From: an uncultured Jannaschia sp.
GTDB taxonomy: Bacteria; Pseudomonadota; Alphaproteobacteria; Rhodobacterales; Rhodobacteraceae
Length of the DNA stretch: 64,000 bases
Assembly: GCA_947494145.1 (NCBI GenBank)
Contig: CANLTZ010000011.1
Span: 118,105-182,104, forward strand
Direction of reading: 5' to 3'
Positions 44,317-53,495 of this stretch are shown in pieces. A model generated the notes under the pieces. It was not told where the DNA came from. It saw only the letters and a list, made by a program, of their open reading frames with translations, and did no database searches. Both the position numbers and the translations under genes were made by a program. The first letter of the stretch is position 1. Each line of letters opens with the position of its first letter.

Positions 44317-44630
44317 CCCACCCGCTCGACCGGCTCTGGTCCACGATCGAGACCCGCAGCAAGGCCGACCCGGACAGCAGTTGGACGGCCAAGCTTCTGG
44401 CCAAGGGCCCCGAGAAATGCGCTGAGAAATTTGGCGAAGAAGCCATCGAAGCCATTATCGAAGCCGTCCGAAATGACCCAGAGGCATTGGTGCGCGAAGG
44501 CGCCGATGTTCTCTACCACTTTTGCATCATGCTGGCCGCCCGCGACGTGGCCTTGGCCGATGTCCTGGCGGAACTGGATCGCCGCGCCGGAACATCCGGC
44601 CTTGACGAAAAGGCGGCTCGCGGCGGCTGA
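44313..44630 (+). CDS. hisE: Phosphoribosyl-ATP pyrophosphatase
   Basis: Second step of histidine synthesis. A 105-residue all-alpha MazG-like enzyme with the [14 protein letters not shown] and [11 protein letters not shown] motifs whose Glu/Asp residues bind Mg2+. ATGA overlap with hisF. No hisI is fused or adjacent, so the cyclohydrolase is encoded elsewhere. Confidence 0.95.
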   Translation: MTHPLDRLWSTIETRSKADPDSSWTAKLLAKGPEKCAEKFGEEAIEAIIEAVRNDPEALVREGADVLYHFCIMLAARDVALADVLAELDRRAGTSGLDEKAARGG

Positions 44631-44995
44631 AACGGTCAACATGACATCCTGGCGGAACCGCCCTCCATCAGCCGACGGTCAGGACGTCTCATCGAAGGCT
44701 TGTCAGCTATCGTACAAGCGGCGCCCCCACGGATCAAAAGGCGCCCGCAAGCTTGATCGCACTCCGGGCGACGAGGGACGACCTTAAGCCAATCACGCCT
44801 GCTGGTATAAACGCAAAGTTGCACAGACAAGAAAAAGGATTAGATGCAAGACGACGTAGAGAGTGCGGAACCTGCACGCCGCCTTGCGTGTTGACCTGAC
44901 GATCCACCTGCAAACAGATCACCGGATCAACGCATTAAACCTAAAGCAAGTGGCCGCCCCGCGTCCACCGCCTCGCTGTCACGGCCGGTTGGACG
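44631..44995. other. 365-bp intergenic region, no feature seen
   Basis: Between the convergent 3' ends of hisE (+) and the CoA-binding protein gene (-). No plausible ORF, tRNA, strong hairpin or copy of the dispersed repeat found by eye. Confidence 0.5.
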
Positions 44996-45469
44996 TCAGA
45001 GCTTCGAGCTGATGATCCCGGTCGCGAATCCACCTTGTCGCAACTCTCCAAACAGTCGCTGATACTCGATCTTGGGACAGCGGTTTTGGATGATCCTCAC
45101 CCCCGCCTCTCGGCACATGGCTTCTGCCTCAGGGCTCACGATGCCGATTTGCAGCCAGACGCAGCGCAACCCATCCAACCGCGCCAACCCGTCTTCCACG
45201 ATGGCGGGCACAGCCTCAGGCCGCCGAAAGATATCAAGTACGTCGACACGCCCCTCAACCGATGCGAGATCTGCCACCACCTGCTCCCCAAACAACCGCG
45301 TCCCCACATGGCCCGGGTTCACCGGCACCACGCGAAAGCCGCGCAGCGACAGGTACCGCGCCACGTAATGGCTGGGCCGCACGGGGTTGGGCGACACGCC
45401 GACACAGGCAAATGTGCGCGCGCCAGTCAGGATTTCGCGCAAAAGCGTGTCGGAAGGCATGGTTGTCAT
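44996..45469 (-). CDS. CoA-binding domain protein (YccU-like)
   Basis: A 157-residue single Rossmann-fold protein: FACVGVSPNPVRPSHYVARYL near the N-terminus (nucleotide loop), VVPVNPGHVG, VDVLDIFRRPE and LQIGIVSPEAEAMCREAG, ending CPKIEYQRL. This is the CoA_binding family related to succinyl-CoA ligase alpha N-terminus; the physiological role is unknown. An ATG at 45460 is an alternative start. Confidence 0.9.
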   Translation of the reverse strand: MTTMPSDTLLREILTGARTFACVGVSPNPVRPSHYVARYLSLRGFRVVPVNPGHVGTRLFGEQVVADLASVEGRVDVLDIFRRPEAVPAIVEDGLARLDGLRCVWLQIGIVSPEAEAMCREAGVRIIQNRCPKIEYQRLFGELRQGGFATGIISSKL

Positions 45470-45484
45470 CCCCTGACCAGATGA

Positions 45485-45519
45485 CAAAAAAGGGCCCGCG
45501 GCAATATCTGCGCGGGCCC
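45485..45519 (-). terminator. Intrinsic terminator (minus strand)
   Basis: A 9-bp perfect GC stem (45492-45500 with 45511-45519, loop GCAATATCTG) followed on the minus strand by T6-7 (A-run at 45485-45491 on +). It is placed to end the rlmB/zinc-ribbon transcript before the CoA-binding gene. Confidence 0.85.
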
Positions 45520-45661
45520 GAGGTATGGAACGAGGGACAGTGAACAGAGTGTGGGGGTTCCGAACCCACTCTCCACAGACATATGGGTAACTGACCTCGC
45601 CCCGATAAGTTCCGCGCGCGGAAAAAATGTCGCACCGCGCGTCGGAGGCGCGGGCAGAGCG

Positions 45662-45934
45662 TCAGTCCAAGATGTCCCCGATCTCCTCGATGACGTCCTT
45701 GGCCAGCTTCAGCCAGCGCCGTTTTCCCTTTTTCTTTTTCCCCTTGATCGGCTTCGGCGTCTTGCTGGGCTTATGCCCGGCCGCGACCTCAGCCGTCTCT
45801 GCTCGCATCCGCTTCATCACGTGCAGCGGCGCGCCACAAGACCCGCAAGCAAGCTCATGTCCGTCATGGGCGGTATTCCGCAAAGCCGTCCGCTTGCCAC
45901 AGAAATTGCAGGTGGCCAGTTTGATATCAGGCAT
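45662..45934 (-). CDS. Small zinc-ribbon protein
   Basis: A 90-residue protein with two CxxC pairs (Cys9/12 in CNFC and Cys31/34 in CGSC) forming a probable zinc ribbon, followed by a very basic linker (KPIKGKKKKGKRRW) and a hydrophobic-acidic tail. The ATG at 45934 overlaps the rlmB stop, so the two are cotranslated. The basic stretch suggests nucleic-acid contact. Function unknown. Confidence 0.8.
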   Translation of the reverse strand: MPDIKLATCNFCGKRTALRNTAHDGHELACGSCGAPLHVMKRMRAETAEVAAGHKPSKTPKPIKGKKKKGKRRWLKLAKDVIEEIGDILD

Positions 45935-46715
45935 CGCGACCTTCCTTGAGAGCATAGAGCGCGACCGCCGCCGCGTTTGAGACATTCAGCGACCCGAACG
46001 CCCCGGCCGGGTCGATCCGCACCAAGCTATGGCAGAGCGACTTGGTCCGTTCTCGCAGACCCGGCCCCTCGGCCCCCAGCACGATCACGGTGGGCCGGTC
46101 GCGCAGGCCCGGTGCCACCGCCTGCAAGGTAGCCTCGCCCTCGCCATCCAAGCCGACCAGCGTATATCCAAGCCCGGCCAGACGCTCCAACGCGTCGCCC
46201 AGATTGCCCACACGCAGGTAAGGCTGCCGCTCCAACGCGCCGGATGCCGTCTTAGCCAGCGCCCCGGTTTCGGGCGCGGAATGGCGCGCGGGCGCCAGCA
46301 CCGCGCGCGCGCCGAATACTTCCGCCGACCGCAAGATCGCGCCCGCATTATGCGGATCCGTCACCCGGTCCAGCGCCACCAGAAGCGGCGCGCCGCCCCC
46401 AGGCCGCGCCAAATCGTCCAGCTTCCCCCAATCGAGCGCCCGCACCTCCAAAGCCGCCCCTTGATGCACCGAGCCCGGGTCCAGCGGCACGGGGAACTTG
46501 CGCGCATCGGCCATCTCGGGCGCCATCCCAGACGCTGCCACCACATCGCCCAATCGGTCAGCGGCATTTTTGGTCAAGACCAGCCGCAATCGTTCCCGCA
46601 TGGGATTTTGTAGCGCGTCACGCACCGCATGCAGCCCAAACAGCCAGACCGTGGCCGCCGCCGCAGCCCTGCGCCCCCGCTCCTTCTCGACCACCCATTT
46701 CGGCTTCTGCGCCAT
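45927..46715 (-). CDS. rlmB: TrmH/RlmB-type 23S rRNA 2'-O-methyltransferase
   Basis: A 262-residue SPOUT-class methyltransferase. A basic N-terminus and the substrate-binding domain start LFGLHAVRDALQ. SPOUT motifs follow: NAGAILRSAEVFGA, VIVLGAEGPGLRE and SLNVSNAAAVALYA, which form the knotted SAM site. E. coli RlmB methylates G2251 of 23S rRNA. The ATG at 46715 gives MAQKPKWVVEKERG; a longer frame runs antisense to tRNA-Tyr and is rejected. Confidence 0.93.
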   Translation of the reverse strand: MAQKPKWVVEKERGRRAAAAATVWLFGLHAVRDALQNPMRERLRLVLTKNAADRLGDVVAASGMAPEMADARKFPVPLDPGSVHQGAALEVRALDWGKLDDLARPGGGAPLLVALDRVTDPHNAGAILRSAEVFGARAVLAPARHSAPETGALAKTASGALERQPYLRVGNLGDALERLAGLGYTLVGLDGEGEATLQAVAPGLRDRPTVIVLGAEGPGLRERTKSLCHSLVRIDPAGAFGSLNVSNAAAVALYALKEGRDA

Positions 46716-46815
46716 GCATTTCCCCGCATTGATCCCGCCGCTTATCACCCGCGATCCCGCCCGCGACAACACCGCTTGACCCGCCCCTGGCCCATGGGTA
46801 TTCCCCGCCTTCAGT

Positions 46816-46899
46816 GGGCGACAGGCCGCAAGGTGTGGCAGGGGACTGTAACTCCCTCGCGGAGACGCACGCCTGGTTCGATTCCAGGGTCGCCCACCA
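46816..46899 (+). tRNA. tRNA-Tyr(GTA)
   Basis: Acceptor GGGCGAC/GTCGCCC, anticodon loop CTGTAAC with anticodon GTA, a long variable arm (class II), T-arm CCTGG-TTCGATT-CCAGG, discriminator A and encoded CCA. Confidence 0.95.
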
Positions 46900-47036
46900 T
46901 TATACCAGGCGTGAACTATCTCACGTGCAAACGGACCATCCCGGCTCTGGTCGCGAACCCGGTTCCGAAAGACCTCCGCACCGTTCCGACAAGATCGCAC
47001 GCACCGCACGCAACCGCGGCGCCCCTTCATCCTGGT

Positions 47037-47072
47037 AAAAAATACTCCGGGGGAGTCCCGGCTTGCCGGGAC
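47037..47072 (-). terminator. Double-hairpin terminator of the alpha-glucoside operon
   Basis: On the minus strand, hairpin GTCCCGGC-AA-GCCGGGAC (47072-47055) is followed by ACTCC-CCC-GGAGT (47056-47044) and a TATTTTTT run. It lies 26 bp beyond the permease gene's stop. Confidence 0.8.
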
Positions 47073-47097
47073 GGGGGCAGCGCCCTCGCTTCCGACG

Positions 47098-47988
47098 TCA
47101 CCCTTTCACGGCCCCCTCGCTCAGCCCCGACACCAGGTAGCGCTGCGCGATCAGGAAGACGATTGTAATGGGCAGTCCCGACAAGATCGCTGCCGCAGCA
47201 AAATCGCCCCACAGGTATTTGAACTCATTGAGGTAAAGCCTGCTCCCCACCGCCAGGGTCATCTGGTCTTCCGACCGGATCAAAACCGATGCGATAGGGT
47301 AATCGTTGATGAACCCGATGAACGACAGCACGAAAACGACGCTCATGATCGGGACGGCCAAGGGCAGGAAAATGAACCGAAAACTCTGCCAAGGTGTCGC
47401 CCCGTCAATGGCGGCGGCTTTGTCGAGCGCGGTGTCGATCCCGTCGAAATAGCCTTTGATCGTCCAGATATGCAGCGTCACGCCCGCCATGTAGATCAGC
47501 ACCAGCGCCACATGGGAATTGAGGCCCAGTATCGGCGTAACCTCCCCCAAAGCATCGAAAATCGCGTAGATCGCCACCAGCGCCAAAGTGGTCGGAAACA
47601 TCTGGATCAGGAACAAAGCATCCAACATCCCGCCCTTGCCCCGGATGCGGATGCGCGAAAAGGCGTAGGCCGAGATCGTGGCAATCGCCAGCACCCCGAA
47701 CGCCGCGATCAGCCCCACCTTGATGGAGTTCCACATCCAAAGCATCACCGGATAAGGCGGCTCCACCACCGTGCCGTCGGCGCGGGTATAGTCGAAGCCG
47801 AAGGCCAGCACCCAATGCTCCAATGTGGGGTTCTCGGGGATGATGGAGCCCACCGAGAAGTTGCCCTCCCGGAAGGAGATCGACAGCACCATGAAGAACG
47901 GAAACAGGATCAAGATCAGGAAGATGACCATGAAGCCATGGGCCAGGACCTTCTTGATCAGCAAATCGCGCGGGCGCTCCACGATCAT
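47098..47988 (-). CDS. Carbohydrate ABC transporter permease, MalG-like
   Basis: A 296-residue inner-membrane permease with six predicted helices and the EAA loop (AIDGATPWQSFRFIFLPLAVPI) that contacts the ATPase. Long periplasmic loop after helix 1, as in MalG. It starts 3 bp after the MalF-like gene's stop and is last in the operon GH13 enzyme - binding protein - MalF - MalG. Confidence 0.94.
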   Translation of the reverse strand: MIVERPRDLLIKKVLAHGFMVIFLILILFPFFMVLSISFREGNFSVGSIIPENPTLEHWVLAFGFDYTRADGTVVEPPYPVMLWMWNSIKVGLIAAFGVLAIATISAYAFSRIRIRGKGGMLDALFLIQMFPTTLALVAIYAIFDALGEVTPILGLNSHVALVLIYMAGVTLHIWTIKGYFDGIDTALDKAAAIDGATPWQSFRFIFLPLAVPIMSVVFVLSFIGFINDYPIASVLIRSEDQMTLAVGSRLYLNEFKYLWGDFAAAAILSGLPITIVFLIAQRYLVSGLSEGAVKG

Positions 47989-47991
47989 GGG

Positions 47992-49521
47992 TCAGGCCCT
48001 CCCCGAGCGTTTGTCGGCGGCCCGGCGCATGGCCACGAAATTGGCGTAGGAAATCACCGCCACCACCAGGAAGATCAAAAGCGTGATCGCGCCCGCCAGC
48101 CCGAATTGCTGGCCCGCATTGTCGAAAGCCAGACGGTAGGTGAAGCTGGCCAGGATGTCGGTCTGCCCCGCCGGGATGACCGTGCCGGGAATGTCGGGCA
48201 AGCCGCGGGTCAGCAGGAAGATCAGCACCAGATTGTTGAAATTGAAAGCAAAGCTCGCGATCAGCAGCGGCAGGAAAGGTGGGATGATCTGCGGCAGGGT
48301 GATGGTGAAGAAGACGCGAACCGACGATGCGCCCTCTAGCGCGGCGGCCTTCTTGTGGTCGGCGGGCACGGCTTGCAGGAAGCCCATGGCCAGCAGCATC
48401 ATGTAAGGGTAGCCGAGCCAGGTGTTCACAATCAGCACCATGGTCCGGGCCAGCGTGCCGTCGGTGAACCACCGCGGCTCAATCCCGAAAAGGGCGTTCA
48501 AGATCAAATTGATCTCGCCGAAGTTCTGGTTGAAGAGCCCCTTGAACACCAGGATCGAGATGAAGGCCGGCACCGCGTAAGGCAGGATCAGCAGGATGCG
48601 GTAGACTGCTTTGAAGCGCAGATGCTCCCATTGCAGGATGACGGCCAAGGTCAGCCCCACCGCGAAGGTGGCCACGACCGAAGCGGCGGCGAAGAAGAAC
48701 GTCCAGGCAAAGACGCTCAGCATCGGCTCTCGGATGCCTTCGGATTGGAAGACGCGGGCGAAATTGTCCCATCCGATATTGACGCGCCAGCCCGGCGGCA
48801 CGGTCTGTCCGGCCGTGTCGACAAAAAAGCCCCGGCTGTGATCGGCGGTCAGGATGGTCCCATCGGCACCCGTCAATTCATCGGGGCCGGTCTGCACGAA
48901 ATCGGGCGTGACGCTGCCGAACGTGCGAAGCCCTGCGTTTTGCAACAAGGTCCCGTCTGGCGCGATCAAAGTCAGTTGGCCCAGACCCGCGCGCAGCTGC
49001 ACGGCGGCGCGGCGTTCCAACAGGTCCGTCGGCGGGCCCGCGGGGGAAAGCGCCGCCTCCGCTGGGCCGGACAGGTCTACGGGGTCTGACAGAAGCCCCG
49101 CATCGGGCAGCCAGATGCGGAATAGATCGCCCTCGGCGGCCACGGCGAAGGGCTGTTCGGTCGCGCGGTCCACCGACCCGCGCGATGTCAGGATGGCAAC
49201 CGTGCGGTCGTAGCTGAGCAGGTTGAAGCTGCTGTAATTCGTGAAGCCGATATAGATCGTGTAAAGCACCGGGAAGGCGATGAAGATCAGCACCGCCGCA
49301 ATGCCAGGGAAGATGAAGCGCGCGGCATAGAAGCGGCGCGCACCGAAGACCAAGGCAAACCCCATGGCCAGCGCCAGCACGATCGCGCCGAAAAGCGGCT
49401 GGGCGATGGTATAAAGGTAGAACGCCACGAACAGCAGCGCTGCCGTGGCGGCCCCCACCAGCGCATAGCGCAGGATCGGGGGCGCCGCTTGGGCGGGCTC
49501 GGTCGCAGCGGTGGTTATCAC
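47992..49521 (-). CDS. Carbohydrate ABC transporter permease, MalF-like
   Basis: A 509-residue permease, longer than most sugar permeases (~300). After three N-terminal hydrophobic segments it has a large periplasmic region (about 100-260), as in MalF's P2 domain. The channel helices follow with EAA loop LEGASSVRVFFTITLPQIIPPF. Forms a heterodimer with the MalG-like partner. This size points to a maltose/alpha-glucoside-type system. Confidence 0.94.
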   Translation of the reverse strand: MITTAATEPAQAAPPILRYALVGAATAALLFVAFYLYTIAQPLFGAIVLALAMGFALVFGARRFYAARFIFPGIAAVLIFIAFPVLYTIYIGFTNYSSFNLLSYDRTVAILTSRGSVDRATEQPFAVAAEGDLFRIWLPDAGLLSDPVDLSGPAEAALSPAGPPTDLLERRAAVQLRAGLGQLTLIAPDGTLLQNAGLRTFGSVTPDFVQTGPDELTGADGTILTADHSRGFFVDTAGQTVPPGWRVNIGWDNFARVFQSEGIREPMLSVFAWTFFFAAASVVATFAVGLTLAVILQWEHLRFKAVYRILLILPYAVPAFISILVFKGLFNQNFGEINLILNALFGIEPRWFTDGTLARTMVLIVNTWLGYPYMMLLAMGFLQAVPADHKKAAALEGASSVRVFFTITLPQIIPPFLPLLIASFAFNFNNLVLIFLLTRGLPDIPGTVIPAGQTDILASFTYRLAFDNAGQQFGLAGAITLLIFLVVAVISYANFVAMRRAADKRSGRA

Positions 49522-49537
49522 CCGTCGTCGCCCGCGG

Positions 49538-50698
49538 TCACTCGGCCAGGATGCGTTTGGCCGCGTCGTTCAGGGCTTCCGCCGGGCTGGACGCGCCCGA
49601 GGTGATGTTGGTCAAGGCGGGCGCCATGGCGGCCCAGAAGGCCCCCATTTCAGGGTTCGACGGCATGGGCACACCGTTGGCCGCGACCTCCAGCATGGCA
49701 GCCACCAGCGCATCGTCTTGCGCAGCGGCGGCGGACATGTCGGTCAGCGCACCCATTGCGCCATTGGCGTTCCAGATGGCGAGGCCGTCATCGGTGGCCA
49801 GGTAGTTTTCGATCAACTCCACCGCCAAATCCACGTTGGGTGAGGCCGCGTTGATGCCCATGGCCTGCACACCCAGAAACGGCGGGGAGACCTGCCCGCC
49901 CACCGTGGGGATGGGGGCCACGCCCAGATCCACGCCCGCTTCGCGGTAGGCGCCCCAGGCCCAGGGCCCGTTCAAGACCATGGCCACGTCGCCACTGGCC
50001 ATGGCGCCGTCCATCACGCCGTAATCCACGCCCTGGGGCATCACCCCGTCCTCAAACAGAGACTTGAGCACTTCGGCCCCGGCCACGGCGCCGTCGGTGT
50101 TCACCCCAGTGTCGGAGCCGTCAAAGACCCCGTCCACCTTCTGGAAGGCGTAGCCGCCACCCGCCATCAGCATCGGCATGGTGAAATAGGTGTTGTTGTA
50201 GTCCCAAAGGATCTTCTGGCCTTCATGGTCCAGCCCGGCGATTTCCTCGAAAGACGCGGGCGGCGTATCGATCAGGTCCTTGTTGTAAAGCAGGGTCACC
50301 GCCTCGACCGCCACGGGGTAGCCCCAGGTCTTGCCGTCGAACTGCACCGCATCCATGGCCGCAGGCAAGATGTCGTCCACCCAGGCCTGGGGCGGGTCCA
50401 CGGGCACGATCAAGCCGCCGCTGGCCCATTCGCCGAAGCGATCATGGGCAAAAAGGACAATATCGGGCCCGTCGCCCGTGGCCGCTGCCTGTTGGAATTT
50501 CTGCGGCAGGTCCGGGTCCACGACCTCAATGGCGACATCGATGCCCAGATCTTCGGTGAAGGGGGCCACGGCCTGCGCCAAGGCATCGCTGTCGCGGTTC
50601 GCCCCGATCCAGATGAGGATCTGCCCGTCCTCCAAAGCCACGCTGGGGCCAGCGGTGGCAAGCAGCAGGGCGAAGGTCGTCAGGGTCTTTTTCATCAT
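49538..50698 (-). CDS. Maltose/alpha-glucoside-type ABC substrate-binding protein
   Basis: A 386-residue periplasmic protein with signal peptide (MMKKTLTTFALLLATAGPSVA) and a mature MalE-like fold starting LEDGQILIWIGANRDSDALA. Conserved segments include PDIVLFAHDRFGEWASGGLI, GKTWGYPVAVEAVTLLYNKDLI and MVLNGPWAWGAY. The ATG at 50698 has a GGGAGGA ribosome site. Delivers oligosaccharide to the MalFG-like pair. Confidence 0.93.
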   Translation of the reverse strand: MMKKTLTTFALLLATAGPSVALEDGQILIWIGANRDSDALAQAVAPFTEDLGIDVAIEVVDPDLPQKFQQAAATGDGPDIVLFAHDRFGEWASGGLIVPVDPPQAWVDDILPAAMDAVQFDGKTWGYPVAVEAVTLLYNKDLIDTPPASFEEIAGLDHEGQKILWDYNNTYFTMPMLMAGGGYAFQKVDGVFDGSDTGVNTDGAVAGAEVLKSLFEDGVMPQGVDYGVMDGAMASGDVAMVLNGPWAWGAYREAGVDLGVAPIPTVGGQVSPPFLGVQAMGINAASPNVDLAVELIENYLATDDGLAIWNANGAMGALTDMSAAAAQDDALVAAMLEVAANGVPMPSNPEMGAFWAAMAPALTNITSGASSPAEALNDAAKRILAE

Positions 50699-50715
50699 GC
50701 GTTCCTCCCGAACAT

Positions 50716-52335
50716 TCAAGCAGATAGCGACAGGTCGTCATCATGGGTCAAATAGGCAAAGCCGTTGCCCGGCAGGGTCAGCGTCGCCCCGCCCAAGGCC
50801 GCGTGATGGGGCCCGGTGATTGTGGCCGCGCCCCCAAGGCCAAGCTTTCGGTCATTCTTGGACAAGTTGAAGATGCAGGTCATCTTCTGCCCGTCGGCCT
50901 GACGGGTGAAGGCCAGAAACGGCTCGGGCAGCGGGTGGAATTCGGTGCTGCCCCTGCGCAGGGCGGGGTTGGCGCGGCGAAAGGCGATGGCGTCACGGTA
51001 GAAATGCAGCACGCTGTCATTGGCCGCGCTTTGCGCGTCCACCGCGCGGGCGGCCTGCGGCGCCTTCACCGGCAGCCAGGGCGTGCCGTCGGAAAAGCCC
51101 GCATTGGGCGCATCCTGTTCCCAGACCATGGGCGTGCGGCACCCGTCGCGCCCCTTGACCCCGGGCCAAAAGCGCAAGGCGGGCGGGTCGGTAAGTTCGT
51201 CATAAACCAGCTCCGTCTCGGTCTGGCCCAGTTCTTCGCCCTGAAAGATGCCGATGGTGCCCTCGAACGACATCAGCATGGCGCAGGCCAGGCGGGCCAT
51301 GCTGTCTTCGTCAACAGCATGGTCTTCCCAGCGGCTGACATGCCGCGTCACGTCGTGGTTGGAGAAGGACCATTTCGGATGCCCATCCGGCGCGCCTTGC
51401 TGGAACCCTTCGATGCAGGACCGGAAATGCCCCGCGGTGAAATCGGGGCCCAGCATCGCAAAGCTATAGGCCATGTGCAGCCGGTCATTGCCTTGGGTGT
51501 ATTCGCCCATGATGCGGATGGATTTCTCGCCCATCTCACCCACTTCGCCCACCATCATGATGTCGGCATATTGGTCCGTCAGGTGCCGCAACCTTTGCAG
51601 GAAGGCTACGTTTTCAGGGCGGGACTTGTTGTAGATATTGTCCTGCATCCCATAAAGGTCGGTCGCCATGACCTGCGGGCGCGCCTCGGCCGGCGGATTG
51701 GACCGCAAGTGTTGGTCGTGGACGTAATAATTGACCGTATCCAGCCGGAATCCATCCAGGCCGCGGTCCAGCCAGAACTTGCACACGCCCAGCATCGCGT
51801 CCTGCACCTGCGCATTGTGGAAGTTCAGATCGGGCTGGCTGGCCAGGAAATTGTGCAGGTAATATTGCCCCCGCGTGGCGTCGAATTCCCAAGCCGGGCC
51901 GCCGAAATGGCTGTGCCAATTGGTTGGGGGCGAACCATCTGGCAGCGGGTCGGCCCAGACATACCAATCGGCCTTTGCATTGTCCCGGCTGGCACGACTT
52001 TCCTTGAACCATGCGTGCCGGTCCGACGTGTGGGACAGCACCTGATCCACAATCACCTTCAGACCGAGCCCATGGGCCGCATCAAGCATCTGGTCGAACT
52101 CATCCAGCGTGCCGAAAAGCGGGTCGATATCGGTATAGTCCGAGACATCGTAGCCCATGTCATCTTGGGGCGAGGTGAAGATCGGGCTTATCCAGATACA
52201 GTCGACGCCCAGGCTAGCCACGTGGGGCAGCCGTCGGATGATGCCCGCAATATCGCCAACGCCATCGCCGTCTTCGTCCTGAAAACTGCGGGGGTAAATC
52301 TGGTAGACCACCGCCTCGCGCCACCATTCCGCCAC
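50716..52335 (-). CDS. GH13 alpha-glucosidase
   Basis: A 539-residue cytoplasmic glycoside hydrolase of the oligo-1,6-glucosidase/alpha-glucosidase subfamily. Conserved regions: DQVLSHTS (region I), GFRLDTVNYY with the nucleophile Asp, VGEVGEM with the acid/base Glu and FSNHDVTRH with the stabilising Asp. The GTG at 52335 is preferred: GGAGGG lies 6 nt upstream and the next residues AEWWREAVVYQIYPRSF are the usual start. First gene of the uptake operon; hydrolyses the imported sugar. Confidence 0.94.
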   Translation of the reverse strand: MAEWWREAVVYQIYPRSFQDEDGDGVGDIAGIIRRLPHVASLGVDCIWISPIFTSPQDDMGYDVSDYTDIDPLFGTLDEFDQMLDAAHGLGLKVIVDQVLSHTSDRHAWFKESRASRDNAKADWYVWADPLPDGSPPTNWHSHFGGPAWEFDATRGQYYLHNFLASQPDLNFHNAQVQDAMLGVCKFWLDRGLDGFRLDTVNYYVHDQHLRSNPPAEARPQVMATDLYGMQDNIYNKSRPENVAFLQRLRHLTDQYADIMMVGEVGEMGEKSIRIMGEYTQGNDRLHMAYSFAMLGPDFTAGHFRSCIEGFQQGAPDGHPKWSFSNHDVTRHVSRWEDHAVDEDSMARLACAMLMSFEGTIGIFQGEELGQTETELVYDELTDPPALRFWPGVKGRDGCRTPMVWEQDAPNAGFSDGTPWLPVKAPQAARAVDAQSAANDSVLHFYRDAIAFRRANPALRRGSTEFHPLPEPFLAFTRQADGQKMTCIFNLSKNDRKLGLGGAATITGPHHAALGGATLTLPGNGFAYLTHDDDLSLSA

Positions 52336-52466
52336 CCGAAACCCTCCCTGATTCGAGGCGAGGGTAGCAGGTTCATGCCGTGCTTCAAATCGTTTTGAAA
52401 AGATTTGCAGGTTGCCGCCTATTCCATTTAGATAACGAGTACTCACTGACTGCAATCGCTTTGAGG
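52336..52466. promoter_or_regulatory. Divergent promoter with LacI-type operators
   Basis: Between the GH13 operon (-) and the LacI gene (+). TTCAAAT-CG-TTTTGAA at 52384-52399 is a 16-bp near-palindrome with a central CG, typical of LacI-family operators. A second weaker half (AATCGCTTTGA, 52454-52464) shares AATCGNTTTGA and overlaps the regulator's ribosome site, which suggests autoregulation. Confidence 0.75.
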
Positions 52467-53495
52467 ATGGCGCGCTTGACGACTCTGAAGGACATTGGTG
52501 AAGAACTCAGCCTGTCGGTCGCCACCGTCAGCCGCGCCCTCAATGGCTTTCCCGAAGTCAGCCTGCGGACGCGGCAGAAAGTGCGCGAAACGGCGGATCG
52601 CATGGGCTACCGGCCCAACCGCGTGGCCCAGCGCTTGGTGACGGGCCGGTCGGGCATGGTGGGCATGGTGCTGAAGATAAAGCCGGACATGACCGCCGAT
52701 GAGATGTTCTTCGAAATCCTCACCCGTCTGACAGCCGCCCTGTCCGTTCGGGAAACCGATCTGGTGCTGGCTGTCGATCAGGGCACCGACCCCGTCGCCC
52801 CCTATGAGCGGATGATCGAGCGCAACATCCTGGACGGGTTCATCCTGAACGCACCGCAAACGAATGATCCGCGCATCGCCTTTCTGCGCCAGCGCGGCAT
52901 CCCCTTCGTCGTCCATGGCCGCGCCGCGCCCGACGCCGATTATGCCTTCTATGAGATCGACAATCAGGCCGTGTCCGCCGATGCCGTCGACCTGCTGGTG
53001 GCCCTGGGACACAAAAGCATCGCGCTGATCAACGGCACCTTGCGCCACGCCTATGCCGCCGACCGACTGACCGGTTTCAAGACCGCCATGGCGCGCCACG
53101 GTCTGCGCCCGCAGGCCACGTCCGAGGCGGTCATCGAAAGCCACGGCTACACAAAGGCGCTGGCGATGTTGGCCGCCGGCACCCCGCCCACGGCTTTCCT
53201 ATGCGCCTCGACACAAGTGGCGGCGGGCGTGGTGCGCGCCACCGCTGATCGGGGTCTTCGCATCCCCCGCGACGTGTCGATCGTGGCCCATGACGACGCC
53301 CATTCGCAGGTGCGCGCCGTCGATTTCGACCCACCGCTGACCGTCACCCGTGCGCCCTTGCGAGACGCGTGTGAGCCTTTGGCAGAGCTGCTGCTTGACG
53401 TATTGGGCGGCAAGCCGGCCCCGGAATGTCAGCGGCTGATAAAGGCAGAACTCATCGTGCGCGGCTCCACCGGGCCCGCCCCGAAGGAGGCATGA
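52467..53495 (+). CDS. LacI-family regulator of the alpha-glucoside locus
   Basis: A 342-residue repressor: N-terminal HTH and hinge (TLKDIGEELSLSVATVSRALNG, about 4-60) and a periplasmic-binding-like sensor domain with ILDGFILNAP and RGIPFVVHGR. The ATG at 52467 follows GAGG and matches family starts; the frame is open further upstream without conserved residues. Divergent from the GH13 operon; overlaps the ATPase gene by 4 bp. Probably releases DNA on binding the sugar. Confidence 0.94.
   Translation: MARLTTLKDIGEELSLSVATVSRALNGFPEVSLRTRQKVRETADRMGYRPNRVAQRLVTGRSGMVGMVLKIKPDMTADEMFFEILTRLTAALSVRETDLVLAVDQGTDPVAPYERMIERNILDGFILNAPQTNDPRIAFLRQRGIPFVVHGRAAPDADYAFYEIDNQAVSADAVDLLVALGHKSIALINGTLRHAYAADRLTGFKTAMARHGLRPQATSEAVIESHGYTKALAMLAAGTPPTAFLCASTQVAAGVVRATADRGLRIPRDVSIVAHDDAHSQVRAVDFDPPLTVTRAPLRDACEPLAELLLDVLGGKPAPECQRLIKAELIVRGSTGPAPKEA

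Noticed and set aside
45936..47030. N-terminal extension of the RlmB frame
   Set aside because: The extra ~105 codons run antisense to tRNA-Tyr; the conserved protein begins at the ATG at 46715.
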